A model generated the notes under the pieces. It made no database searches. It was not told where the DNA came from and worked only from the letters and a program-made list of their open reading frames with translations. A DNA stretch of 64,000 nt from Deinococcus sp. Leaf326 (lineage in GTDB: Bacteria; Deinococcota; Deinococci; Deinococcales; Deinococcaceae): the NCBI RefSeq assembly GCF_001424185.1, contig NZ_LMOM01000065.1:1-64000 (forward strand). The letters run 5' to 3'. How positions within the stretch are numbered: position 1 is the stretch's first letter; every line of letters starts with the position of its first letter. Positions 14,285-23,062 of this stretch are shown here, one piece after another. The position numbers and the translations under genes were made by a program.

Positions 14285-17014
14285 TCAGCGCAGGACGGGC
14301 GCGGCGCGCTCGGGGTCGATGCCGAAGTCGGCGATGGCCTTGGCGACCACTTCCCCCTTCACCTGACCGTCGCGCAGCAGGGCGTACAGCACGGCCACGA
14401 CGACGTGCTTGGCATCCACCTCGAAGAAGTCGCGCAGTTCTTCGCGGGCTTCCGAGCGGCCGAAACCGTCGGTGCCCAGGGTCCACAGCTTGCGGTCGAG
14501 GTGACCGTTGAGGCCGTCGGCCCCGAGCTTGATGTAGTCGCTCACCGACACGAGCACGCCGGGCGCGTTCTCGGCCGAGAGCTGCGCGGCGAGGTAGCTC
14601 ACCTCGGGTTCCTCGGTGGGGTGCAGCATGTTGCGGCGCTGGGTCAGCAGGGCCTGCTGGTGCAGTTCCTTGTAGCTCGTGACCGACCACAGGTCGGCGG
14701 CGACGCCGTAGCCCTCCAGCAGCTTGACGGCTTCCTGCGCCGCGCCCATCGCGGGACCGCTGGCGAGCAGTTGCGCGCGCAGCTTGGTGTCCTTGTCGGC
14801 GCTCGCCTGGAAGCGGTACATCCCCTTGATGATCCCCTCGCGGATGTCCTCGTGGGTGCGGCCGTCATCGGGCATGGGCGGCTGGACCTCGTTCTCGTTG
14901 TCGATGGTGACGTAGTAGAACTCGTCGATACCGTCCACGTACATGCGCTGGATGCCGTGCTCGAAGATCACCGCGAGTTCGTAGGCGAAGGCGGGGTCGT
15001 AGACCTTGAGGTTGGGCACCACGTAGGCCTGCAGGAGGCTGTTGCCGTCCTGGTGCTGCAGGCCTTCGCCCGCCAGAGTCGTGCGCCCGGCGGTGGCCCC
15101 CAGCAGGAAGCCGCGCGCGCGCTGGTCGGCGGCGGCCCACACGAGGTCACCCACGCGCTGCATGCCGAACATCGAGTAGAAGACGAAGAAGGGAATGGTC
15201 GGCACGCCGTGGTTGGCGTAGGCAGTCCCGGCGGCGATCCACGAGGCCATCGCGCCGTCCTCGGTGATGCCCTCTTCGAGCATCTGGCCGTCCACGGACT
15301 CCTTGTAGGCCATCAGTGAGCCGCTGTCGACCGGGGTGTAGGTCTGGCCGCGCGGGCTGTAGATGCCGATGCGCGGCACCAGCGCGTCCATGCCGAAGGT
15401 GCGGGCCTCGTCGGGCACGATGGGCACGATGTACTTGCCGAGCTGCTTGTCACGCAGCAGCTTGCTGATGATGTTCACGGCTGCCATCGTCGTGCTCACC
15501 GTCCGCTCGCCACTGCCCTTGGCGAACTCCTCGTAGAACTCGCCGTTGGGTACCGTGGGATGCGGGTACTCAACCTTACGGGCCGGAATCGTGCCGCCGA
15601 GCGCCGCGCGGCGTTCCAGGGCGTATTTCACTTCCGGGCTGTCGGCGCCGGGGTGGTAGTACTCGAGGTGCTCGACCTGGTCGTCGGTCAGCGGCAGCTC
15701 CAGCAGATCGCGCAGGTTCTTCATGGTCGTGAAGTCGAGCTTCTTGACCTGGTGGGCCACGTTGCGGGCCTGCGCCGACTCGCCCAGGCCGTAGCCCTTG
15801 ACGGTGCGCGGGATGATGATAGTGGGGCTGCCCTTGTGTTTGATGGCTGCCGCGTAGGCCGCGTAGATCTTGTTGACGTCGTGCCCGCCCCGGTTGAGCA
15901 GTTCGAGGTCGGCGTCACTCCAGCCGTCGATCAGGGCGCGCAGTTCGGGGGTGTTGAAGAACTTCTCGCGCAGTTCCTTGCCGCCGAAGGCCGCGTAACG
16001 CTGCGACTCGCCGTCCACAAGCAGCTCGAAGCGCTTGACGATGAGGCCGTTGTAGTCCTTTTCCAGCAGTTCGTCCCACTTGCCGTCCCAGATCACCTTG
16101 ATGACGTTCCAGCCCGCGCCCCGGAACAGCGCCTCGAACTCCTGGATGACCTTGGAGTTGGCGCGTACCGGCCCGTCGAGGCGCTGGAGGTTGGCGTTCA
16201 GCACGAAGATCAGGTTGTCGAGGTTCTCATAGGCGGCGAAGCGGATCGCGCCGATACTCTGCGGCTCGTCCATCTCGCCGTCGCCCAGGAACGCCCAGAC
16301 CTTGGCGTCGCCCTTGGGCTTGAGGCTGCGGTTTTCCAGGTACTTGATGAAGCGCGCCTGATAGATCGCCTGGATGGGGCCCAGGCCCATGCTCACGGTC
16401 GGGAATTCCCAGTAGTCGGGCATGAGCCAGGGGTGCGGGTAGCTGCTCAGGCCCGGACCCTCGGGCGAGAGTTCGCGCCGGAAGCGGTTCATGCGGGCCT
16501 CGTCGAACCGGCCTTCCAGGAAGCTGCGCGAGTACACGCCGGGGCTGGCATGGCCCTGGTAGAAGATCAGGTCGCGGTCCTGCCCGGCGCCGGCACCGCG
16601 GAAGAAGTGGTTGAAGCCCACTTCGAGCAGTTCGGCCGCCGAGGCGTAGGTGCTGAGGTGGCCGCCGATGCCGTCGGAGGCCTTGTTGGCGCGGATGACC
16701 ATCGCCACGGCGTTCCAGCGGATGATATTGCGGATCTTGCGCTCGGTCTCGGCGTCGCCGGGGTATTCGGGCTGGTGCTCGACGTCGATGGTGTTGATGT
16801 ACGGCGTGTTCTGCTTGAAGGTGATCGGCGCGCCGTGGAAATACGCGTAGTGGTCGAGGTCTTCAAGCAGCTGGGCGGCGCGGTTGTCGCCCGCGTCCGC
16901 GAAGACGTAGGCCAGCGAGTCGAGCCATTCCTGCGTCTCGACGGTGTTGAGCTGCTCGCGGTCCCCTGCGTTCAGACCCTGGCGAGGGGGTCTGTTCGGC
17001 GGTTGTGTCGTCAT
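14285..17014 (-). CDS. aceE: Pyruvate dehydrogenase E1, homodimeric type
   Basis: 909 residues, the thiamin-diphosphate enzyme that decarboxylates pyruvate and acetylates E2 lipoate. The single-chain length and features ([14 protein letters not shown] start, the TPP motif [10 protein letters not shown] ending in [11 protein letters not shown], the HHx-type [17 protein letters not shown] region) are those of the E. coli AceE type rather than the split alpha/beta E1. The start has TAGACT (minus, 17022-17027) exactly 7 bases upstream and no ribosome site, so it looks leaderless. A LysR gene is divergent 100 bases away, with an operator-like palindrome in the shared region. Confidence 0.97.
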   Translation of the reverse strand: MTTQPPNRPPRQGLNAGDREQLNTVETQEWLDSLAYVFADAGDNRAAQLLEDLDHYAYFHGAPITFKQNTPYINTIDVEHQPEYPGDAETERKIRNIIRWNAVAMVIRANKASDGIGGHLSTYASAAELLEVGFNHFFRGAGAGQDRDLIFYQGHASPGVYSRSFLEGRFDEARMNRFRRELSPEGPGLSSYPHPWLMPDYWEFPTVSMGLGPIQAIYQARFIKYLENRSLKPKGDAKVWAFLGDGEMDEPQSIGAIRFAAYENLDNLIFVLNANLQRLDGPVRANSKVIQEFEALFRGAGWNVIKVIWDGKWDELLEKDYNGLIVKRFELLVDGESQRYAAFGGKELREKFFNTPELRALIDGWSDADLELLNRGGHDVNKIYAAYAAAIKHKGSPTIIIPRTVKGYGLGESAQARNVAHQVKKLDFTTMKNLRDLLELPLTDDQVEHLEYYHPGADSPEVKYALERRAALGGTIPARKVEYPHPTVPNGEFYEEFAKGSGERTVSTTMAAVNIISKLLRDKQLGKYIVPIVPDEARTFGMDALVPRIGIYSPRGQTYTPVDSGSLMAYKESVDGQMLEEGITEDGAMASWIAAGTAYANHGVPTIPFFVFYSMFGMQRVGDLVWAAADQRARGFLLGATAGRTTLAGEGLQHQDGNSLLQAYVVPNLKVYDPAFAYELAVIFEHGIQRMYVDGIDEFYYVTIDNENEVQPPMPDDGRTHEDIREGIIKGMYRFQASADKDTKLRAQLLASGPAMGAAQEAVKLLEGYGVAADLWSVTSYKELHQQALLTQRRNMLHPTEEPEVSYLAAQLSAENAPGVLVSVSDYIKLGADGLNGHLDRKLWTLGTDGFGRSEAREELRDFFEVDAKHVVVAVLYALLRDGQVKGEVVAKAIADFGIDPERAAPVLR

Positions 17015-17069
17015 AGCACGCAGTCTACGCTGCGCCCGAACGGCGCTTCCAACACTGTTTCCTCACCAG

Positions 17070-17092
17070 ATTGACCACGCCGGGTGGTGAAT
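17070..17092. promoter_or_regulatory. LysR-type operator candidate between aceE and lysR-like gene
   Basis: ATTGACCAC (17070-17078) and GTGGTGAAT (17084-17092) form a 9-bp inverted repeat with one mismatch around GCCGG. It sits in the 99-base divergent promoter region, 22-45 bases before the LysR start, where LysR-type proteins usually bind for autoregulation and control of the divergent gene. Confidence 0.5.
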
Positions 17093-17113
17093 CTGTCAAG
17101 CTGGGAGCCACCT

Positions 17114-18025
17114 ATGGAACTGCGTCACCTGCGGCATTTCGTGGCCCTCGCGGAGGAAGAGCACTTCGGGAGGGCGGCCGAGCGCGTCTTCGTGGTGCAG
17201 CAGGCGCTCTCGAACTCGATCCGCAACCTCGAAGACGAGCTGGGGGTGGCGCTGGTGCTGCGCACGACCCGGCGCGTGCAGCTCACCCCGGCGGGCCGCG
17301 AGTTCCTGATCGGCGCGCGCGAGACGCTGGCCCTGGCCGACCAGACCGCCCTGCGCGCGCGGCGGGCGGCGCGCGGCGAGGTGGGGCACCTGACGGTGGG
17401 CTTCGTCAGCGGGCTGGCCTTCGGCGGTCTGCCGGAGATCGTGCGGACCTTCCGCGCGGCCTTTCCGGGGGTCAGCGTGGACCTGCGCGAACTGACGGCC
17501 CAGGAGCAGGAGGCGGCCCTGCGCGGCGGCCTGATCAGCGTCGGGCTGATGCTGCTGCCGGTGCGCGACCCCACGCTGGACTCGCAGGCCCTGTGGCGCG
17601 AGCCGCTGCTGGCCGCGCTGCCCGCCGAACACCCCCTGGCGGCGCGGGAACGCCTGACCATCGCCGACCTCGCAGGTGAACCCTTCGTGTTCTTTCCGCG
17701 CTACCTCCGCGCCACCTACTTCGATCAGGTCATGCGCTGGTGCGCAGGTGCGGGCTTCACGCCGCAGGTCGTGCAGGAGGCCATCGAGATTCCCACACTA
17801 CTCTCGCTCGTGGCGGCGGGCATCGGGGTCTTTCTGCCCATCGAGTTCTTCTCGCGCCTGTCGCTGCCCGGCGTGGTGTACCGCCCGGTCGAGGACGCCC
17901 CAGTCATTGAGATCGTGGCCGCGTGGCCGCGCGGGGTGGGCACACCGCCGCAGCCCGACCCGCTCGTGGAGGCCTTCCTGAAGGTGGCGGGCGAGGTACT
18001 GGACGAGCGGCGGGGCGGCGTCTGA
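17114..18025 (+). CDS. LysR-family transcriptional regulator
   Basis: 303 residues. N-terminal winged helix-turn-helix (1-60: [22 protein letters not shown], then [16 protein letters not shown] and the wing [11 protein letters not shown]), then a periplasmic-binding-protein-like effector domain (~90-295). Length is the family norm. ATG 17114 begins the standard LysR opening and has GGGAG 7 bases before it. The orientation, divergent from aceE, suggests control of pyruvate dehydrogenase, or, since benE follows convergently, an unrelated target. The effector is unknown. Confidence 0.92.
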   Translation: MELRHLRHFVALAEEEHFGRAAERVFVVQQALSNSIRNLEDELGVALVLRTTRRVQLTPAGREFLIGARETLALADQTALRARRAARGEVGHLTVGFVSGLAFGGLPEIVRTFRAAFPGVSVDLRELTAQEQEAALRGGLISVGLMLLPVRDPTLDSQALWREPLLAALPAEHPLAARERLTIADLAGEPFVFFPRYLRATYFDQVMRWCAGAGFTPQVVQEAIEIPTLLSLVAAGIGVFLPIEFFSRLSLPGVVYRPVEDAPVIEIVAAWPRGVGTPPQPDPLVEAFLKVAGEVLDERRGGV

Positions 18026-18039
18026 GCGCTGCCCCCCGG

Positions 18040-19254
18040 TCAGGAGGCGTCTGAACGTCCGGCGTCTGGCCGTTCCCGGCGGCGCCGGACCCACTCCCCC
18101 AGCGCGGCGCTGCCCCAGCCCAGGCCTAGGCCCCATACAGCCCCGCCGATTCCCAGCAGGCTGAAACCGGCGGCCGTGCAGGCCAGGGTCAGCAGGGCGC
18201 CCTCGCGCCAGCGCGGTTCGGCCAGGGCGTGCTGCACCCCGCCCAGCACCGGTCCCAGCAGTGCCAGACCGGCCAGCAGGTACAGCAGCGGCGCCGGAAA
18301 GGTGCCCGCCAGCCCCAGCAGGGCACCTGCACACAGAGCCAGCACGAGGTAGCCCGCCGCGCACACCAGCCCCGCCACGTAGCGCCGGCCCGGATCGGGG
18401 TGAACGTCGGGCCCCATGCACATGGCCGCCGTGATTGCCCCCATGTTCAGGGTGACGCTGCCCACCGGCGCGGCCACCACGGACGCGGCCCCCGTCACCG
18501 TCACCAGCAGGGCGGGAGGAGGTTGCTGATAGCCGTGACTGCGCAGCACGGCCATGCCCGCCAGATGCTGCGAGGTCAGGGCCAGGACCGTGCAGGGGAG
18601 CGCCAGCGTCAGCAGGGCCTGGGCGCTGAAGACCGGGGTGATCCACTCAGGCCGCGCCAGGAGATGCAGCGTCCCCGCGCCGCCGAAGTGCAGCGTCCCC
18701 GTCAGGGCGGCGGCCGATACCCCCACGACCAGAGCCGACGGAACGGCCCAGCGCGGAGCAAAGACCCGGACGAGCACGAAGGCCAGCAGCGTGGGCACCG
18801 TGAGGGCCGGCGCCTGCGGAATGGCGGCCAGGCCCCGCAGCACGAAGGGCAGCAGCACGCCCGCCAGCAGGGCCGAGGCCAGCGGCAGGGGCAGCGCCCG
18901 CGCCAGCCAATCGAAGGCGCGGCTCAGGCCGATCAGGAACAGCACCGCGCCGCTGACGAGCAGGGCACCGACCACCTCCTGCGTGCTGAACTGGCCCGCC
19001 TCGGCGATGAGGACCGCCAGCCCCGGCGTGTTCCAGCCCAGGATCACCGGCACCCGGTAGCGCCAGCACAGCACCATGCCCATCACGCCCAGCAGCAGGT
19101 ACATGCTCGCCAGCCCACTGGCCCCCTGCGCGGGCGAGTAGTGCGCGGCGGCGAAGGCCTGCACGAACAGCGGAATGTTGCTTGCAAAACTGACGAGCAC
19201 GGCCACCATGCCGGCCACGAGCGCCCCGACCGGCACCCGCCGGAGGTCAGACAT
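18040..19254 (-). CDS. BenE-family (benzoate/H+ symporter-like) transporter
   Basis: 404-residue membrane protein, ~12 helices. It has the BenE family order: MYLLLGVMGMVLCWRYRVPV, GWNTPGLAVLIAEAGQ, and a mid-protein HLAGMAVLRSHGY segment followed by GAASVVAAPVGSVTLNMG, which matches the NAT-like half-helix region that binds substrate in this superfamily. Benzoate itself is uncertain; no aromatic-degradation gene is nearby. The stop is 15 bases from the convergent LysR stop. No -10 box or strong ribosome site was seen before ATG. The 208 bases upstream, to uvsE, contain no gene I can support. Confidence 0.85.
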   Translation of the reverse strand: MSDLRRVPVGALVAGMVAVLVSFASNIPLFVQAFAAAHYSPAQGASGLASMYLLLGVMGMVLCWRYRVPVILGWNTPGLAVLIAEAGQFSTQEVVGALLVSGAVLFLIGLSRAFDWLARALPLPLASALLAGVLLPFVLRGLAAIPQAPALTVPTLLAFVLVRVFAPRWAVPSALVVGVSAAALTGTLHFGGAGTLHLLARPEWITPVFSAQALLTLALPCTVLALTSQHLAGMAVLRSHGYQQPPPALLVTVTGAASVVAAPVGSVTLNMGAITAAMCMGPDVHPDPGRRYVAGLVCAAGYLVLALCAGALLGLAGTFPAPLLYLLAGLALLGPVLGGVQHALAEPRWREGALLTLACTAAGFSLLGIGGAVWGLGLGWGSAALGEWVRRRRERPDAGRSDAS

Positions 19255-19462
19255 CGCCGCCCGCCCGCCGCGCGCTCGGCCCCCACCCGGCCAGACGTGC
19301 GCCGGCAGACTCCGAACTCCGTCTCCGGGGGGTGGGCCTTCTGTCGGTAGGAGTCATTCTCGGCCGCACACTAGAGCACACGGCGGGCAGGGACATGGCC
19401 CCTGTCCTCTCCGCCAGAACGGCCCTGTGGCATCCCAGCACCCTCCGTGCGGGCTGCGTGCG

Positions 19463-20374
19463 TCAGGCCGGGGCGGCCCCCGGCGGATTCATTAGGGCGG
19501 CGACCGCCTCTTCCTTGCCCTTGGCCTCGACCTCGATCCAGGGCACGTCGTGGTAGGCGCTCGGCAGCGCGGTGATGAGGTGACTGTGGCGGCGATCCTG
19601 CGGCCCCTCGATGCCGCTGCTCAGGTGCACGACCTGCCACTCGGGCGGCGCCCAGGTGGCGCGGGCCTTCAGAGTCCACTCGCGCACGCTGGGATCTTCC
19701 TGATCCGGCAGTTTCTCGCGCACGACGTGGTGGTGAGAGTCGAACACCATCGGCACGCCGGTCGCCTCGCACACGGGCAGCAGGTCCTGCGGGCCGTATG
19801 CACGTTCGTCGTTTTCCAGGCCCAGGCGCAGGCGGGCAGCGTCGGGCAGGTCGGGAATCACCTCGCGCAACTCGGCGGCGCGGCCCCCCTTGCCGCCGTG
19901 CAGCAGCAGCAGGTTCCAGGGGGTGCGCGACAGCCCCAGGCCGTCCATCACGCGGGCGTGCGAGATCAGCGCCCGCACGCTGCTCACGCGGACCTCGGGG
20001 CGATCACTGTTGAGCACGATGAACTGCTCGGGGTGCATGAGCACGCGGATCCCGGCGTCCTCGAAGGCGTGCCCGGCGCGCGTCAGCTCGGCCGCCAGCG
20101 AAGTCAGGACCGCCTCGCCCGTGTCATCGCCCAGCAGGTCGAGCATCGGAAAGAGGCTGGAACTCATGCGGTAGAGCCGGATGCCGCGCGCCGCGCAGAA
20201 GTCGGCCGCCCCGCGCAGACGCACGATGTTGTCGGCGTAGATGTCCAGCAGCTTGGCCTCGCGCTCGGCGGGCGACAGGAGCTGGTAGCGGCTGAGCGTC
20301 ACGGTGCGGAAACGCACCTCCGGCCCCTGGGTCATGCACACGAGGCCGTAGGCGGGGCCAAGAGCAGTGGTCAT
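19463..20374 (-). CDS. uvsE: UV damage endonuclease UvdE/UvsE
   Basis: 303-residue TIM-barrel endonuclease that nicks 5' to UV photoproducts, the alternative to UvrABC excision known in Deinococcus radiodurans and Schizosaccharomyces. Seen: [14 protein letters not shown] opening ([17 protein letters not shown]), [18 protein letters not shown], a metal-binding [14 protein letters not shown] and FDSHHHVV, and KVHLSSG-like [18 protein letters not shown]. Start ATG 20374 overlaps the stop of the small DUF2256 gene (ATGA), so translation is coupled to it; there is no separate promoter at this start. Confidence 0.94.
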   Translation of the reverse strand: MTTALGPAYGLVCMTQGPEVRFRTVTLSRYQLLSPAEREAKLLDIYADNIVRLRGAADFCAARGIRLYRMSSSLFPMLDLLGDDTGEAVLTSLAAELTRAGHAFEDAGIRVLMHPEQFIVLNSDRPEVRVSSVRALISHARVMDGLGLSRTPWNLLLLHGGKGGRAAELREVIPDLPDAARLRLGLENDERAYGPQDLLPVCEATGVPMVFDSHHHVVREKLPDQEDPSVREWTLKARATWAPPEWQVVHLSSGIEGPQDRRHSHLITALPSAYHDVPWIEVEAKGKEEAVAALMNPPGAAPA

Positions 20375-20547
20375 TCGCCGCTCCGTTTTGCGGCCGCGCG
20401 GCAGCGGTCGGAGCAGTATTTGACGTTGTCCCAGTCGCGTTCCCACTTCTTGCGCCAGGAAAAGGGCAAGCCGCACACCGGACAGACCTTCTGCGGCCGC
20501 TCGGAGGGTTTGCGGCCCCCGCCGAAAGATTGCTCACGCCTCGCCAT
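20371..20547 (-). CDS. DUF2256 small zinc-ribbon protein
   Basis: 58 residues, below common gene-finder limits. It reads [17 protein letters not shown], then a zinc-ribbon core with CPVC (22-25), aromatic WRKKWERDW and YCSDRCR (44-50), matching the DUF2256 pattern of two Cys pairs. Family function is not known; members often neighbour photolyase/cryptochrome-type or oxidative-damage genes. Here it is the first gene of a two-gene unit with uvsE, overlapping by four bases, which suggests a link to UV-damage handling (inference). A CAGACT box (20556-20561, minus) lies 8 bases before ATG. Confidence 0.88.
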   Translation of the reverse strand: MARREQSFGGGRKPSERPQKVCPVCGLPFSWRKKWERDWDNVKYCSDRCRAAAKRSGE

Positions 20548-20622
20548 ATCTGCGCAGTCTGCCGCGCCCGGGCCTGCCGGACCGTGGGCGCGGCTTGACT
20601 GTTCCTGAGTAAAGGTCCGGCC

Positions 20623-21711
20623 TTACCCCGCCACGGCCTCGCGCGCCAGCGCCGCGTGGGCTTCTTGCAGCAGCGTCTCGGTCTCGGCCCAGCCGATGCA
20701 GGCGTCGGTGACGCTCACGCCGGGCTTCAGTGTGCTCAGGTCGGCGGGAATGGCCTGCTTGCCGGCCTGAAGGTTGCTCTCCAGCATCAGGCCCCGGATG
20801 GCCCCCTGCCCGGCGAGGCGCTGGCCCAGCACGTCGCGCCACACGAGGTTCTGGCGCGCGCAGTCGCTGCCCGAGTTGGCGTGCGAGCAGTCCACCATCA
20901 CGGCCGGGGTCAGGCCGGCAGCCTTCATGAGGTCGGCCGCCTCCTTGACGAACTGCGGCGCCGAGTTGGGGCCGCCCCGCCCGCCGCGCAGGATGACGTG
21001 CCCGTCGGGGTTGCCCTGCGTGTGCACGATGCAGGCCTGCCCGCCGTCGTCGATGGTGAAAAAGGCGTGGGGGCTGGCGGCGGCGACAATGGCGTCTACC
21101 GCCAGCTTGATGCCGCCCCCGGTACCGTTCTTGAAGCCCATCGGGGCCGAGACGGCGCTCGCCATGACGCGGTGGGTCTGCGACTCGGTGGTCCGCGCGC
21201 CCAGGCAGGCCCAGGCCACGGCGTCGAACAGGTACTGCGGCGCGAAGGGGTCGAGGAGTTCGGTGGCGACCGGCAGCCCAAGTTCGGCCACCTCGATCAT
21301 CAGTTTGCGGGTCAGCTCCAGGCCCTTGTTGATGTCGTTCAGGCCGTTCATGTCGGGGTCGAGCAGGTAGCCGCGCCAGCCCACCGTCGTGCGGGGCTTG
21401 TCCACGTACACGCGCATCTGCACTTCGAGCCGGTCCTTCACACGTTCACGCAGGGCCGCGAGTTTGTGGGCGTACTCGACCGCCTCGGCGTAATCGTGGA
21501 CGCTGCACGGCCCCACGACCACGAGCAGGCGGTCGTCGCGCCCATGCAGGATGTCCTGGGCGGCGCGGCGGCCCGCGAGCACCGTGCGCTCGGCGGCGGG
21601 CGTCAGCGGATGGCGCTCCTTGAGGGCGCGCGGCGTGATGAGCGGCGTGAACCCCGAAACGTTGAGGTTCTCGGTGCGGCCGGGCTGGACGGTGGGGTCG
21701 GGGTGGGTCAT
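20623..21711 (-). CDS. 3-deoxy-7-phosphoheptulonate (DAHP) synthase, class I
   Basis: 362 residues, first committed step of the shikimate pathway (PEP + erythrose 4-phosphate to DAHP). Seen: [41 protein letters not shown], and metal-binding DCSHANSGS, all of the AroF/G/H-type (type I alpha) enzyme, with the usual ~350 length. Start ATG 21711 follows GGAGG by 9 bases. A leader peptide with Phe-Phe-Tyr-Trp codons and a terminator hairpin lie directly upstream, so expression is probably set by charged aromatic tRNAs. Feedback specificity (Phe, Tyr or Trp) cannot be read here. Confidence 0.96.
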   Translation of the reverse strand: MTHPDPTVQPGRTENLNVSGFTPLITPRALKERHPLTPAAERTVLAGRRAAQDILHGRDDRLLVVVGPCSVHDYAEAVEYAHKLAALRERVKDRLEVQMRVYVDKPRTTVGWRGYLLDPDMNGLNDINKGLELTRKLMIEVAELGLPVATELLDPFAPQYLFDAVAWACLGARTTESQTHRVMASAVSAPMGFKNGTGGGIKLAVDAIVAAASPHAFFTIDDGGQACIVHTQGNPDGHVILRGGRGGPNSAPQFVKEAADLMKAAGLTPAVMVDCSHANSGSDCARQNLVWRDVLGQRLAGQGAIRGLMLESNLQAGKQAIPADLSTLKPGVSVTDACIGWAETETLLQEAHAALAREAVAG

Positions 21712-21733
21712 GGCGTGGGCCTCCGGGGGCGGG

Positions 21734-21781
21734 AAAGAAGAAACCGCCCGGCGAGCCTCTGTTCGGGCTTCACCGGGCGGT
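21734..21781 (-). terminator. Attenuator hairpin before DAHP synthase
   Basis: On the transcript a 9-bp perfect stem (21773-21781 with 21743-21751) with an inner AGCC/GGCT pairing is followed by TTTCTTCTTT. It lies between the aromatic leader peptide and the DAHP synthase ribosome site. Its left arm can instead pair with the 3' end of the leader ORF (21805-21812 with 21771-21778, 8 pairs including one G-U), giving a mutually exclusive antiterminator. Confidence 0.75.
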
Positions 21782-21800
21782 GGGGGAAAACAGCGCGACG

Positions 21801-21851
21801 CTAGGCCCGGCGGAAGCGGAGCCAATAAAAAAACGCGGCGCTGAGGTGCAT
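21801..21851 (-). CDS. Aromatic leader peptide for attenuation of DAHP synthase
   Basis: A 16-residue [19 protein letters not shown], ending in TAG. Codons 7-10 are TTT TTT TAT TGG (Phe-Phe-Tyr-Trp), with a further Phe at 13. Tandem codons for all three end products of the pathway directly before its first enzyme are the hallmark of ribosome-mediated attenuation (trpL/pheL logic). A TACACT box 6 bases before ATG implies a leaderless transcript that begins at the leader peptide itself. A ribosome stalled on codons 7-10 leaves codons 14-16 free to form the antiterminator. Seen: the ORF, codons and hairpin. Inferred: the mechanism. Confidence 0.82.
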   Translation of the reverse strand: MHLSAAFFYWLRFRRA

Positions 21852-21857
21852 GGACGG

Positions 21858-21863
21858 AGTGTA
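21858..21863 (-). promoter_or_regulatory. -10 box of the aromatic leader/DAHP synthase transcript
   Basis: TACACT on the minus strand, 6 bases before the leader peptide ATG. No convincing -35 at 17 bases. It places the transcript start at the leader start codon. Confidence 0.6.
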
Positions 21864-21996
21864 GGCCCGGCCGAACGGCAAAACTGCCGGGCGGTCTAGA
21901 GGGGGCGCGGCGGGCCGCGACAGACCCCGACCTTTGCTGGGGTCCGCACCCGCCTGGCCGGGAACTTTTCCCGCCCTGGGCGCGTAGTGTAGACAG

Positions 21997-22755
21997 ATGA
22001 AACGTTCTCTCACCCTGCTTCTGACCGCGCTGGCGCTGGGCAGCGGGCTGGCCGACGCCGCCCGGCGCAGCGGTGGGGGCTTCGGCGGCAGCCGCAGCTC
22101 GGGCAGTTCCTCCCGCTCCGCGCCGTCCTACCGCGCGCCCAGCACCCCGTCCTACCGCCCCCCCAGGACGCCGTCCTACACGCCGCCGCGCAACTCGTCG
22201 TCGGGCAGCACCTACACGGCGCCGCGCAACTCGTCCTCCAGCTCGGGTACGCCGCGCAGCAGCAGTTCCGCGCAGCGGGGCGCCGCCCTGCCCAGCAACA
22301 GCAGCGTGCGCAGCAGCGCCGCCAACCGCGCGGCGGCCGCGCAGGTCACGCCCACGCAACTGGGGAGCTGGAAATCCGCGCCGCTGCCCGCCGGGGTGCC
22401 GCGCAGCGCCCTGACCTACAGCGCCACGCGCAGCTCGGGCTACCAGTACCAGCTCTCGCCGGGGCGCTACTACCCCTACCCGCAGAGCTACTACCGCCAG
22501 CGCAATATCGGCTACGACATCCTCAAATACGCGCTGATCTTTACGGCGGTCAGCAGCGTGGCGAACGCGCTGGACGGCCCGGACGTGGTCGTGAACAACG
22601 TCAATGCCCCCCAGTCCCAGACCGGCAACGAACTCAGCGGCGTGTCCTACACCCAGCCTGCGCCCGTACGCCAGGGCCCGAACCTCTGGACCTACGCCGG
22701 GGTGGGCTTCGCGGCCGCCGCCGCCGCATGGTTCCTGCTGGGCCGCCGCCGCTAG
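21997..22755 (+). CDS. Exported Ser/Pro/Tyr-rich low-complexity protein with C-terminal anchor
   Basis: 252 residues, function unknown. Signal peptide 1-21 ([21 protein letters not shown]). Residues 22-110 are low complexity, with imperfect repeats of the type PSYRxP and PRNSSS and many Ser-Ser runs. Residues ~140-175 are Tyr-rich ([18 protein letters not shown]). A hydrophobic stretch near 176-195 and a C-terminal [20 protein letters not shown] segment resemble a membrane anchor. TAGTGT lies 6 bases before ATG (leaderless type). It probably sits in the envelope; I recognise no domain. Confidence 0.75.
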   Translation: MKRSLTLLLTALALGSGLADAARRSGGGFGGSRSSGSSSRSAPSYRAPSTPSYRPPRTPSYTPPRNSSSGSTYTAPRNSSSSSGTPRSSSSAQRGAALPSNSSVRSSAANRAAAAQVTPTQLGSWKSAPLPAGVPRSALTYSATRSSGYQYQLSPGRYYPYPQSYYRQRNIGYDILKYALIFTAVSSVANALDGPDVVVNNVNAPQSQTGNELSGVSYTQPAPVRQGPNLWTYAGVGFAAAAAAWFLLGRRR

Positions 22756-22772
22756 GCCGCCCCCGGCCCAGC

Positions 22773-22802
22773 AAACCCCCATCCCCCGCTGGGTGGGGGT
22801 TT
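22773..22802 (+). terminator. Terminator after the Ser-rich exported protein
   Basis: AAACCCCCA (22773-22781) pairs with TGGGGGTTT (22794-22802), with an inner CCC/GGG extension, 17 bases after the stop. The T tract is short and part of the stem. Confidence 0.75.
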
Positions 22803-22879
22803 GCCTTGTGCTCCCTGAAGTGTGGCAAGCCTTCCTTCACGTCACCTTGAGTTTTTCCTGAACTTCCGGCCCCCTCCGG

Positions 22880-22885
22880 TACACT
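22880..22885 (+). promoter_or_regulatory. Probable -10 box of the mrp operon
   Basis: TACACT identical to the box used by many leaderless genes here, but the first mrp start codon is 140-175 bases downstream, so this operon would carry a long leader. No clear -35 at 17 bases. Confidence 0.45.
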
Positions 22886-22953
22886 GAAAAGGCAGTCAGA
22901 CACGGATTTTCCGCTGTCCGGCACATCCCAGCCGACTCACCACCCCCTGGCCC

Positions 22954-23010
22954 CCGGACCCCCGCCGGTCCGGCGTGTCCCCTCCCGGCCCGCGCTGGCC
23001 GGCACTTTTT
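22954..23010 (+). promoter_or_regulatory. Attenuator-like element in the mrp leader
   Basis: Two hairpins lie in tandem: CCGGACC/GGTCCGG (22954-22960 with 22967-22973), then CCGGCC/GGCCGG (22985-22990 with 22997-23002), the latter followed by CACTTTTT (to 23010). The second has the form of an intrinsic terminator placed just before the first ribosome site (GGAGG at 23015-23019). GCCGG in the first hairpin (22965-22969 region) can pair with CCGGC of the second, giving a possible antiterminator. I could not match this to a known riboswitch class. Confidence 0.5.
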
Positions 23011-23023
23011 CCCCGGAGGTCAC

Positions 23024-23062
23024 ATGAACCTGCTCTGTCCCCCCGCGCGTGGCGGCCCGTGA
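23024..23062 (+). CDS. 12-codon upstream ORF overlapping the mrpA start
   Basis: ATG at 23024 with GGAGG 5 bases upstream opens a short frame MNLLCPPARGGP whose TGA (23060-23062) overlaps the GTG start of mrpA as GTGA. The only good ribosome site in the leader serves this ORF, not mrpA, so mrpA would be translated by termination-reinitiation. Alternatively the GTG is used directly from the same ribosome site at poor spacing. Confidence 0.5.
   Translation: MNLLCPPARGGP

Noticed and set aside
15560..17074. 504-residue open frame on the plus strand opposite aceE, and similar long antisense frames opposite gltX, minD, mutL and map
   Set aside because: They mirror strongly conserved genes on the other strand and have no ribosome site, -10 box or recognisable domain. 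High GC leaves antisense frames open.
22141..22260. Tandem repeats in the Ser-rich protein gene as a possible nucleotide repeat element
   Set aside because: The repeats are short, in frame, imperfect and restricted to coding sequence. They reflect low-complexity protein rather than a mobile repeat.
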